From Bacillota bacterium (lineage in GTDB: Bacteria; Bacillota; UBA994; UBA5500), in assembly GCA_023436245.1 (NCBI GenBank), contig JAEZJZ010000115.1, positions 1 to 64,000 on the forward strand: a stretch of 64,000 nucleotides of DNA, written 5' to 3'. The stretch's first letter is position 1. Every line of letters starts with the position of its first letter. The translations under genes and the position numbers were made by a program. The notes under the pieces are model-generated. The model ran no database searches. It was not told the DNA's origin and saw only the letters and a list, made by a program, of their open reading frames with translations. Below are positions 50,864-58,562 of this stretch, piece by piece.

Positions 50864-52114
50864 CTAGTGGTGATGTCCGCAGCCGCAGCCGCCCTCATGA
50901 TCGTGGTCATGGTCTCCGCCGCAGCAGCAGCCCTCTTCGTCGCCGGACTCAAAGCCGACTTCGTAGACCAACTCACCTTCAATGAAGGTGGCCAGCACGG
51001 TGCTGTAAACTCGGAGCGGATGACCGTCCCAAATCACCAGGTCGGCATCCTTGCCAGCTTCCACACTGCCCAAGCGGTCGGCCATGCCGATGATCTCGGC
51101 TGGGTAGATGGTCATCGCCTTCATTGCCTCATCCGGGCAGAGACCGCCACGCACGGCCAAGCCGGCTTGCATAGGCAGAGAGACGATCGGGCAATCCGGA
51201 TGGTTGGTGGTGAGAGCGAATTTCACGCCTGCCTCCGCCAACTGCGCGGGGGTGGTGATGGTGCGCTGAGCCGTTTCCACCTTCATTCTGGATTGGGAGA
51301 TTGGTCCGAGGATGACCGGCACGTCGGCAGCCTTGATGGAAGCAGCCACCTTGTGGGACTCGGTTGCCGTCACCAGAATCAGCTTCACGCCGAACTCCTT
51401 GGCTACTCTCAGTGCAGTCACGATGTCATCCCCGCGATGGGCGTGGACGTAAAGCGGCATTTCACCGGCCAGCACTTTGGCCAGGGCCTCGTTCTGCAGG
51501 TTGCGCTCGGGAGCCTTGTCCGGGTTCTCGGCTGCTTTGGCCAGCTTCTTCTGGTACTCGGCAGCCTTGGCCAGCGCCTCGCGCAGCACAGCGGCAGTGC
51601 CCATGCGGGTACTGGGCAGCTTCTTGGCAGAGCGCCAAGCGTTCTTCGGATCCTCGCCCAGAGCCACCTTCATGCCGGCAGTGCGCACGAACAGCTCATC
51701 AGCCGTTGCCCGTTCAAACATCTTGAAGATGCCGGCCTGGCCGCCGATCACGTTGGCCGTTCCGGGGGCGGAAACGACGGTGGTGACACCGGCTTCCTGG
51801 GCGTCAAGCACTCCCATGTCCTCCGGGTTGAAGCCGTCCAAAGCGTGCAGATGCGGCATCGCCGGGCTCTGCGTGTTCTCGTTGCGATCGTCGCCTTCCC
51901 AACGCAGGCCCTCTTCCTTCAGGCCGATGGCCGCTTGCGCGTCGATCAGGCCGGGAGTCAGATAAGCGCCTTCGATGTCCAGAATGTCGGCGTCATCGGG
52001 GATGGCCACGTTGCTGCCTACCTCGACGATCTTCCCATCCTGCACCAGAACGATGCCGTTCTCGATTTCGCCGTTAGTGATGGTCAGAATATGAGCGTTG
52101 ATAATCGCTAGCAC
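50864..52114 (-). CDS. Amidohydrolase-like protein with lost metal ligands and a Cys/His tail
   Basis: A 416-residue amidohydrolase-fold protein, clearly a paralogue of the next gene upstream. It lacks key metal ligands: the HxH after strand 1 is QAA (LIDAQAAIG), the IEH strand is VTA (VTATESH), and the C-terminal Asp is Asn (TTNHPD). HAHRGDD is kept. The last 25 residues form a Cys/His-rich tail (EEGCCCGGDHDHDHEGG, then CGCGHHH) not found in the paralogue, likely a metal-binding extension. AAGGAGGGG precedes GTG 52114. Probably a non-catalytic or altered-metal member of the pair. Confidence 0.85.
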   Translation of the reverse strand: MLAIINAHILTITNGEIENGIVLVQDGKIVEVGSNVAIPDDADILDIEGAYLTPGLIDAQAAIGLKEEGLRWEGDDRNENTQSPAMPHLHALDGFNPEDMGVLDAQEAGVTTVVSAPGTANVIGGQAGIFKMFERATADELFVRTAGMKVALGEDPKNAWRSAKKLPSTRMGTAAVLREALAKAAEYQKKLAKAAENPDKAPERNLQNEALAKVLAGEMPLYVHAHRGDDIVTALRVAKEFGVKLILVTATESHKVAASIKAADVPVILGPISQSRMKVETAQRTITTPAQLAEAGVKFALTTNHPDCPIVSLPMQAGLAVRGGLCPDEAMKAMTIYPAEIIGMADRLGSVEAGKDADLVIWDGHPLRVYSTVLATFIEGELVYEVGFESGDEEGCCCGGDHDHDHEGGCGCGHHH

Positions 52115-52126
52115 GGTATCCCCTCC

Positions 52127-53287
52127 TTACTGGCGCTGGTAGACTACGCTACCATTGATGATCGTGTATTCCACGTGAGTGTCATACTCAAACGGATGAT
52201 TATCCCAAACGACGATGTCTGCTTCCTTGCCGGGCACCAAAGAACCAACCCGCTCGGCCACTCCACAGATCTCGGCGGCGGTCAGGGTGATGGCCCGCAT
52301 GGCTTCGTCTTCATCCATGCCGTTCTTCACGGCCAAACCGGCGCAGATCGGCAAGTAGTGTACGGGGATAATCGGATGGTCGGTCATCAGCGCAACCTTC
52401 ACGCCGGCTTCGGCGCAGATGCCGGCAGTGGCCAGCGAGCGGTCCCGCACCTCAACCTTGGAACGCGCGGTGAGCGATGGACCCACAATGATAGCCACGT
52501 CATTCTTGGCCAGTTCATGGGCAATCTTGTGGCCTTCAGTGGCATGCTCGATCGTCACCTTGATGTTGAACTCCTTGGCCACGCGGATCACGGTCATCAT
52601 GTCGTCGGCGCGGTGGCAATGGGTGCGGAGCGGCAGTTCGCGCTTGAGCACACGGACCATGTTCTCGAGCCCCAGATCGCGGGCCGGCATCTTCTCGGGA
52701 TCGCCGTTCGCCTTCTCGATCTTCTGCTGATAGTTCTGTGCCTTGACCAGCGTCTCGCGCAACAGAGCAGCTACGCCCATGCGGGTCTTCGGCATCAGAT
52801 TACGTCCGCCGTAAGCACCCTTCGGGTTCTCGCCAGTCGCGGCCTTGATGCCGGACGGAGAGAGCATGATCATTTCGTCGACCGTCTCACCGTATGTATG
52901 CATGGTCACGCCCTCGCCGCCGACCACATTGCCGCTGCCAGGCGCGGACCAAATGGTGGTGACACCGCCCCGGAATGCATCGTGCAAACCGATTTCGTCC
53001 GGGTTGATGCCGTCGATCGCCCTGACCGAAGCCGTGATCGGACTGGTCATTTCGTTGACGTCGTCGCCCTCCCAGCCGAGACCTTCCTCCCAGATGGAGA
53101 CGTGGGCGTGGGCATCGATGATCCCGGGAGTAACGAACTTGCCGGTGGCGTCAATTACTTCCGCACCAGCCGGAATGGTCACGTCCTTGCCGACGGCCAC
53201 GATTTTGCCGTCGTCAACCAGGACGGTACCACCCTCAATCACGCCGTTCTCGATAGTATAGACTACACCGTTCTTGATGGCTAACAA
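52127..53287 (-). CDS. Amidohydrolase (imidazolonepropionase/dihydroorotase-like)
   Basis: A 386-residue amidohydrolase with intact metal site: HxH in IIDAHAHVS, THCHRADD, IEHATEGHK and the catalytic Asp in LMTDHPI. It belongs to the broad cyclic-amide/amidase group without a clear substrate. TTG 53287 has AAGGAGGG upstream. It precedes its degenerate paralogue by 12 bases on one transcript, so the two products may form a hetero-oligomer, an inference. Confidence 0.9.
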   Translation of the reverse strand: MLAIKNGVVYTIENGVIEGGTVLVDDGKIVAVGKDVTIPAGAEVIDATGKFVTPGIIDAHAHVSIWEEGLGWEGDDVNEMTSPITASVRAIDGINPDEIGLHDAFRGGVTTIWSAPGSGNVVGGEGVTMHTYGETVDEMIMLSPSGIKAATGENPKGAYGGRNLMPKTRMGVAALLRETLVKAQNYQQKIEKANGDPEKMPARDLGLENMVRVLKRELPLRTHCHRADDMMTVIRVAKEFNIKVTIEHATEGHKIAHELAKNDVAIIVGPSLTARSKVEVRDRSLATAGICAEAGVKVALMTDHPIIPVHYLPICAGLAVKNGMDEDEAMRAITLTAAEICGVAERVGSLVPGKEADIVVWDNHPFEYDTHVEYTIINGSVVYQRQ

Positions 53288-53665
53288 GCTTGATTCCCTC
53301 CTTACTTGCTTCCTGCCTGAGATTGAACCTCTGCAAGGCTTCGACTATCTCCTCATATACTCCTGCCAACTAAGCAAAAATAATACACATCGATGCATCA
53401 CCCGTGTTGGAAGCCCTGTGTTGTGGTGGCGGCCGTCTGGAGCGACCAGCGGGCGCCAAAGGTGCAAGCCGATTCTTGACAAGCAAGAATCGCTCTATTA
53501 GAGATCGCAACACTTTGTGTTGCTGGCATGGGCGCCCCTACGGAGCTGTGCGTGTGCCCGTAGGGGTCGCATGCGTGCGACCCGACTATAATCACGTTGC
53601 AACGGCTCTTGGTTCATGCCGAACCTCTACGGAGCACAAATGGAACGCTCTCGCGATCACTGTTC
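53288..53665. other. Repeat-filled gap before the amidohydrolase pair
   Basis: The 378 bases contain a minus-oriented family A unit (53461-53525), a family B unit (53524-53585) and a family C fragment (53611-53664) directly against the ABC-F stop. The amidohydrolase promoter must lie near 53300-53450 but is not evident. Confidence 0.6.
53461..53585 (-). repeat. Family A unit fused to family B unit
   Basis: On the minus strand: GCAACACaaaGTGTTGC, GATCTCTAATAGAG, CGATTCTTG...CAAGAATCG, GCTTGCACC. On its left arm side the DNA passes into GGCATGGGCGCCCCTACGG ... CCGTAGGGG and GGTCGCATgcgTGCGACC. The junction equals that at 29431-29520. Confidence 0.85.
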
Positions 53666-55477
53666 CTAGCGCAGGGCAACCAGTCGCCGATACTCCCGGT
53701 CGAGCTCCTGGTACTCGGCTGATTCCGGGGAGAGCCCGGCCAGTTGACTGGCCAGTTCCGCCAGCCGCGTGCGCCGGATCGTGGCCTGTATCTCAACGTC
53801 TTCGCTTTCCCGGTCCCGTGCTTTGGCCTGCACGAAGTAACTGTAGTTGCCAGGATAACGCGTCAACTGGCCATGTTCCAGGTGGTCGACCAGATTGGCT
53901 ACGCGGTCCAGGAAGTAGCGGTCATGGGAAACGAGCACCACCGCGCCGGGATAGTCCTGCAGCGCCTCTTCCAGTGTCTCGCGAGCGCGGATGTCCAAGT
54001 GGTTGGTCGGCTCATCCAGCACCAGCAAGTTGTGCGGCGAGACCAGCAGCTTGGCCAGACTGACGCGAGCCCGCTGCCCGGTGGAGAGGCTCTTGATCTG
54101 GCGCTCCACCTCGCGCTGGCGGAAGCCAAGGCGGGCCAGGATCAGCCAGGCTTCGCTCCTTTCCAGCCCGGGTATCTGCAGCAACTCTTCGATCAGGGTT
54201 AGCTCAGGGTTCAGGTCGTCGCGCTCTTGCGAGAAGTAGCCGACCGAAAGCGAAGGACTGGTCACGACCCTGCCGGAAACAGGCAGCAGCTCCCCCAGCA
54301 GCAATCGGAGCAGAGTGCTCTTGCCGGACCCGTTATCCCCCACGATAGCGACCCGCTGCTCCGGCCGCAGTTGCCAGTTAATCTGCCGGAGCACCGGCTG
54401 CTGTCCAAAGCTGAAGTCGACATTTTCCAGCAGACAGAGATTCTGGCTGCTGTGCTCCGTGGCATGAAAGCGGATGCCGATCTCGTCCTTCTCCCACGGT
54501 TTGGCCACAGCGTCATCCAACTGCCTCTCCAAGCGGCTGGCCGTGGCTTTCGCGCGCTTGGCCATCTTCTTCGCCTTGGCGCGCAAGAAGTCTCCCTGCC
54601 CCGCCGCCTGATGAGCCGACTGAAACCACTGCATCTGTTTCCTGATCAGTTCCTGCAGCTTGCGTTTCTCAGCCTGATCCCGCTCATAGGCGGCCGACTG
54701 CGCCGCCAGGCGTTGTTCGTACTGCCTACGGTAAGCGGTGTAGTTGCCGACGTAGCTGGTCAGGCTCATGCGATCCAGCTCCCAAATGTGGGTGGCCACC
54801 TGGTCCAGGAAGTAGCGGTCGTGGGAGACCAGCACGATTGCCCCCTGGAACTCGTGCACCCAATCAGCCAACCATTGCAGTCCCGCCAAGTCGAGATAGT
54901 TCGTCGGTTCATCCAGCAGCAGCAACCGGGGTTGGTGCACCAGCGCCCGCGCCAGCGCCAGGCGGGTCTTCTGTCCGCCGCTGAGTAAATCCGGCGATTG
55001 CTGCCATTGATCGCGGAGCAGGCCCACCCGCTGCAGCGCCAGCTCCACCCCCAGATCGCTCTCGTAGCCACCGGCATGTTCATAGCGCTGCTGCAGGTCG
55101 CCGTAGGTCTGCAGCAGACTGGGCAACTGCTCGGGCCTCGCCGATGTCATGCGCTGTTCGAGCCGTCTCAGATTCGAGGCAATGGCGGCCAACTCTGTGA
55201 GAGCGCCACGCACGAACTCACGGGCGGTAGCAAACCCGCTTGTGTCGGTCTCCTGCGGCAAATAGGCGACGGCCAGATCGTTCTGGTAGAGCTGCAGCAC
55301 ACCCCGGTCGCTTGCCTCTAATCCTGCGATAATGCGAAGCAGAGTGCTCTTGCCCGCCCCATTGTCCCCTACCAGGCCGATGATCTGCCCGGAGTTCACT
55401 TCTCCGCTCAAGTCGGAGAAAACCTGTTTGTCCCCATAGCCCTTGCTGAGGTTACTGAAGCGCAGATAAGTGGTCAT
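53666..55477 (-). CDS. ABC-F family ATPase
   Basis: A 603-residue cytoplasmic ABC-F protein with two nucleotide-binding domains: Walker A GDNGAGKST and GDNGSGKST, signatures LSGGQKTRLALARAL and LSTGQRARVSLAKLL, Walker B LLLLDEPTNYLD and LLVLDEPTNHLD, plus the charged interdomain linker (about 240-310). No membrane part. Such factors act on the ribosome in translation or antibiotic protection. ATG 55477 follows GGGAGG by eight bases. The upstream leader holds a hairpin with T-run that could attenuate expression. Confidence 0.92.
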   Translation of the reverse strand: MTTYLRFSNLSKGYGDKQVFSDLSGEVNSGQIIGLVGDNGAGKSTLLRIIAGLEASDRGVLQLYQNDLAVAYLPQETDTSGFATAREFVRGALTELAAIASNLRRLEQRMTSARPEQLPSLLQTYGDLQQRYEHAGGYESDLGVELALQRVGLLRDQWQQSPDLLSGGQKTRLALARALVHQPRLLLLDEPTNYLDLAGLQWLADWVHEFQGAIVLVSHDRYFLDQVATHIWELDRMSLTSYVGNYTAYRRQYEQRLAAQSAAYERDQAEKRKLQELIRKQMQWFQSAHQAAGQGDFLRAKAKKMAKRAKATASRLERQLDDAVAKPWEKDEIGIRFHATEHSSQNLCLLENVDFSFGQQPVLRQINWQLRPEQRVAIVGDNGSGKSTLLRLLLGELLPVSGRVVTSPSLSVGYFSQERDDLNPELTLIEELLQIPGLERSEAWLILARLGFRQREVERQIKSLSTGQRARVSLAKLLVSPHNLLVLDEPTNHLDIRARETLEEALQDYPGAVVLVSHDRYFLDRVANLVDHLEHGQLTRYPGNYSYFVQAKARDRESEDVEIQATIRRTRLAELASQLAGLSPESAEYQELDREYRRLVALR

Positions 55478-55490
55478 GTGATCACCTCCC

Positions 55491-55528
55491 GAAAAATGAA
55501 AACTCCCTGGGCGTGATGCCGAGGGAGG
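55491..55528 (-). promoter_or_regulatory. Attenuator-like terminator before the ABC-F gene
   Basis: On the minus strand CTCCCTCGGC...GCCCAGGGAG is followed by TTTTCATTTTTC, and the ribosome site GGGAGG comes at once after it. A terminator between promoter and start implies conditional read-through, as known for several antibiotic-responsive ABC-F genes. The inducer is unknown. Confidence 0.6.
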
Positions 55529-55890
55529 CGCTTCTGCAGACAAACAGCAACCGTCCACCGATTGCGGCACAAGCCACTTCCTGCAACCAGGAACAGCTTG
55601 ACTGAGATCGCAACCCAGGGTTGCTGACCGCAGCCTGCCAAAATCGGAGACAGAGCCTTCACACAGAAGGGTATGGCAAAAGAGCGCCATGCCTCAGACG
55701 GCATCACGAACTAAACGCAACGGTTCAGTGGGCGCTCTCCTTCATTGGACTACTCACCATTCCCAAGCGGCGCCCCTTGAAGCCAGGGGGTCGCGCGTGA
55801 CTTGGGTTCCTTTCAAGATTATATTCATTCTAGCAGAGATGCCGGCTTAGAGAAAAGGTACAGTTCCTTTCACAGGCAGTACGCTTGCGT

Positions 55891-56090
55891 ACGGACTGTT
55901 CAGTTTGTGCTCCGTAGAGGCTCGGCATGCCGAGCCGATCCCTGTCCCGCAGCATGCGAGACTGTTCAAAAAGTCGCCCTTCGCTAGGTGTACCGGCGCC
56001 GACGCCAAAACTAAGAGGCTGCGGGCGCCATGCATGGCGCCCCTACAGGACTATGAGCATGCCCGTAGGGTCGCATGCATGCGACCCGGT
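55891..56090. repeat. Family C and family B repeats side by side
   Basis: Family C (55891-55966) has GACTGTTCAGTTTGTG and palindrome GGCTCGGcatgCCGAGCC (55919-55936). Family B (56021-56090) has GGCGCCATGCATGGCGCCCC, CCGTAGGG and GGTCGCATgcATGCGACC. Confidence 0.7.
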
Positions 56091-56254
56091 TACATACGGT
56101 TTGCCACAGCCGTTCTGGGCCCCGGCTCGTGTGCGCCGATTCGCCACAAGGGACAAATCGAACAGTCTCGCATGCTGTGGGAGCTACGCTAAGGAGAAGT
56201 GCGACCTTCTGAGCAATCTTGCGTGCAGTCGACTCGCGCTGCGGAGAACCGCGC

Positions 56255-57334
56255 TCAGCGCAACAGCCTGCCCAGAATCTCCTGCCACCCCGAAGGCAGA
56301 TCAGTTGTCACCAGTGGCTGACCTACCTCCGGCAACAAGACCCACCGGGTCACTCCGCTCCTTGCTTTCTTGTCCTGCTGCACCAACTGCAGCATCCGGG
56401 CGAGATCCAGTCCGGGGGCGGTCACCGGCAATCCAAACCGCAGTAGCATTGACCGCGCTGCTTCAAACACAGACGCATCCAAGCCGTGGTGCAGGGAGAG
56501 CTCCAAGGCAAAGCAAAGCCCGACGCTGACAGCCTGCCCGTGGCTGTAGGCATGACTCGCCAGTTCCTCGATAGCGTGACCGATAGTGTGGCCGAGGTTG
56601 AGTACCCGTCGCTCGCCCAGGTCCTCCGGGTCACGGCTGACGATGGCCGCTTTATACGCCAGACAGCGTTCAATCACAGACGTGAGTATGGCTGAATCCC
56701 GCCCAAGCAGTGCGGCCTGCACGTGGACAAGGAAATTCCAAAAGTCCGGCCCTGCCAACAGCGCCGTCTTCACCACTTCCGCCAGCCCGGCGGCATACTC
56801 CTCCTCCGGCAATGACGAGAGCAGAATGGGGTCGACCAAGACCAAACGCGGGTGCTTGAACACCCCGACCAGATTTTTCATGCCCAGATGATTGACGGCT
56901 GCCTTGCCGCCGATGGAGCTATCCACCTGCGCCAGAAGAGTCGTTGGCACTTGCACCAAAGGTATGCCCCGCTGCCAGCTGCCTGCCACCAGGCCAGCCT
57001 GATCTCCGACCACCCCGCCGCCGAGCGAAATGATGGTCGTGGACCGATCAGCACCAGTGGCCTTGAGCATGCCAAAGATCTTGCTCCAGGTGGAGAAACT
57101 CTTATACTGCTCCCCCACCGGTAGCTCGACGATGTCCACGACGAAACCCTCGGTCTGCAGCATCTGCTCCAGATCCTGACCGTAGAGCCGATTCACGGCC
57201 TGATCGGTGATGATCACCACTTTGGGCCCGAGTCCCGAACCGCGCAGCTGTTCCGCCAGTTCAGCCATGATTCCAGGTTGCACCAAAATATGGTAATTCA
57301 CCTCGGAGGTGAACCTGACGCTTGCCTTAGCCAC
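56255..57334 (-). CDS. aroB: 3-dehydroquinate synthase
   Basis: A 359-residue NAD- and metal-dependent AroB, second step of the shikimate route. Features: SLGGGVVGDQAGLVA for NAD, QVPTTLLAQVDSSIGGKAAVN, EVVKTALLAGPDFW and the metal-binding RVLNLGHTIGHAIE. GTG 57334 follows a GGGAGAAGG site. It overlaps nothing and follows aroK after two bases, so the two are co-transcribed. Confidence 0.96.
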   Translation of the reverse strand: MAKASVRFTSEVNYHILVQPGIMAELAEQLRGSGLGPKVVIITDQAVNRLYGQDLEQMLQTEGFVVDIVELPVGEQYKSFSTWSKIFGMLKATGADRSTTIISLGGGVVGDQAGLVAGSWQRGIPLVQVPTTLLAQVDSSIGGKAAVNHLGMKNLVGVFKHPRLVLVDPILLSSLPEEEYAAGLAEVVKTALLAGPDFWNFLVHVQAALLGRDSAILTSVIERCLAYKAAIVSRDPEDLGERRVLNLGHTIGHAIEELASHAYSHGQAVSVGLCFALELSLHHGLDASVFEAARSMLLRFGLPVTAPGLDLARMLQLVQQDKKARSGVTRWVLLPEVGQPLVTTDLPSGWQEILGRLLR

Positions 57335-57336
57335 AA

Positions 57337-57870
57337 CTACCTTCTCCCTTCAATCGCCCTCAGGTGCCGCATAATCTCAGCCACAGCCTGCCCGGGTGAC
57401 AAGCCGTCGATCGCCAGCGTGACGTCGGCAACTTGCCGATAACTCGCCTCCCGCTCGCGCATCAGCCGTCTGACCACCCCCGGCCAGTCCTCGCTTTGCA
57501 GCAACGGCCGGTTCTGCCGACGACTGTAGCGCAGCCGCTCGACCAAATGGTCCGTGGACATGGATAACCAGACCACCGGCCCGATGCGTTTGAGCAAAGC
57601 CAGGTTTTCGGCTTGCACGATAATGCCGCCGCCGCAGGCTATCACTGCCGGCCTGGGTCGATCGGCCAACTCCACCAGCAGCGCGGTTTCCATCGCCCGG
57701 AAAGCCGACTCACCCTGGGAGGCGAAGATCTCACTGATAGTCTGTCCCGCCCGATGCTCGATCTCGCGGTCGGTGTCCAGAAAAGCGCGGCTCAGCTTAC
57801 GCGCGAGGATGCGGCCAATCGTCGTCTTGCCTGAACCCATCATGCCAATCAGCACCACACTTCTGACCAA
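57337..57870 (-). CDS. aroK: Shikimate kinase
   Basis: A 177-residue shikimate kinase with Walker A GMMGSGKTTIGR, shikimate-binding LDTDREIEHRAGQ and CGGGIIV, and the lid Arg in RRQNRPLL. TTG 57870 has GGGAGGGG upstream. Family A repeats fill the space before it. It couples to aroB. Confidence 0.95.
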   Translation of the reverse strand: MVRSVVLIGMMGSGKTTIGRILARKLSRAFLDTDREIEHRAGQTISEIFASQGESAFRAMETALLVELADRPRPAVIACGGGIIVQAENLALLKRIGPVVWLSMSTDHLVERLRYSRRQNRPLLQSEDWPGVVRRLMREREASYRQVADVTLAIDGLSPGQAVAEIMRHLRAIEGRR

Positions 57871-57883
57871 GCCGCACCCCTCC

Positions 57884-58090
57884 CAGCGGCACAGAGTGCC
57901 GCGATCTCCAATAAAAGCGATAGTTGCGCAGCAGCTATCGGCTTGTACCTCCCAGCAACATGAAATGTTGCGATCTCCAATAAAAGCGATAGTTGCGCAG
58001 CAACTATCGGCTTGTACCTCCCAGCAACATGAAACGTTGCGATCTTCAATAAGAGCGATGGTTGCGCAGCAACTATTAGCTTGTATACCT
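57884..58090. repeat. Family A two-hairpin repeat, three tandem copies
   Basis: Units at 57884-57950, 57953-58019 and 58022-58090, each of 66-69 bases. Hairpin 1 reads GCGGCACagaGTGCCGC, GCAACATgaaATGTTGC and GCAACATgaaACGTTGC. Hairpin 2 keeps CGAT(A/G)GTTGcgcaGCAACTAT. Linker GATCT(C/T)CAATAA and tail GCTTGTA are constant. It lies between aroK and the prepilin gene. Confidence 0.92.
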
Positions 58091-58094
58091 AGAC

Positions 58095-58562
58095 TTATTC
58101 TCTCCCGATGCTACCGTCGGCAAAAACGTAGATACTGGTCTTAACTCCACCGCTCAGAACCAGTGGAATCCGAAAGGGCAGGCTCCCTCCGCCAACAGTC
58201 ACATGTCCATCGGAATGAAAGGTAATCAAGCGACCGGTGACACCACTGAATCCATTGTCCAGTCGTACCCCGTCCGGCCAGACAACATGCCGATCCGGTG
58301 CCGTGTACACGTCCTTCTTGCCGTAGAAGAAACTAATCCCGCTGCTGAAAACTTTGATGCTCCACTCTTCCCCGGAGATCCGCTCTAGGTCGCGAGTCTG
58401 CTCTATTTCGGTTACCGCGATCTGCAGCGCCACTTCCTGCGCTCTCGCCATGACTCTATGCATGGTTTGGTTAACTGTCAGGCCAATGAGCAGAGCCAAG
58501 ATCGCCAGTACTACCAATAACTCAATCAGCGTAAAACCAGATCGGGCTGTTCTACGTCCCAT
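58095..58562 (-). CDS. Type IV pilin-like protein (GspH/PilE type)
   Basis: A 155-residue prepilin. The N-terminus has a short basic leader and the class III cleavage/methylation motif SGFTLIELLVVLAILALLIG, followed by the hydrophobic helix and a globular C-terminal part. ATG 58562 gives the normal seven- to nine-residue leader; the frame is open far upstream only in the aroE shadow. It overlaps the aroE end by 11 bases. A pilin between aroE and aroK suggests the pil and aro genes share a transcript. Confidence 0.88.
   Translation of the reverse strand: MGRRTARSGFTLIELLVVLAILALLIGLTVNQTMHRVMARAQEVALQIAVTEIEQTRDLERISGEEWSIKVFSSGISFFYGKKDVYTAPDRHVVWPDGVRLDNGFSGVTGRLITFHSDGHVTVGGGSLPFRIPLVLSGGVKTSIYVFADGSIGRE

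Larger units (their letters stand above)
55478..56254. other. ABC-F leader and repeat region
   Basis: About 780 bases. From 55477 to roughly 55820 lies a leader on the minus strand with an attenuator-like hairpin and a family A half hairpin (GCAACCCaGGGTTGC near 55608-55623). Beyond it are family C (55891-55966), family B (56021-56090) and a family C fragment (56168-56205). No gene is seen. Confidence 0.55.

Noticed and set aside
50858..52111. 417-codon plus-strand ORF opposite the second amidohydrolase
   Set aside because: It is an antisense shadow produced by codon bias of the real minus-strand gene.
52175..53284. 369-codon plus-strand ORF opposite the amidohydrolase
   Set aside because: It is the antisense shadow of a well-supported gene; no RBS and His-rich composition typical of such shadows.
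55478..55830. T-box riboswitch before the ABC-F gene
   Set aside because: AGUAG and GGAGAG occur, but the T-box core (TGGNACCGCG) is absent and the gene is not an aminoacylation or amino-acid gene.
57884..58090. CRISPR-like array from the tandem repeats
   Set aside because: The whole 66-69-base units repeat; there are no unique spacers and no cas genes.
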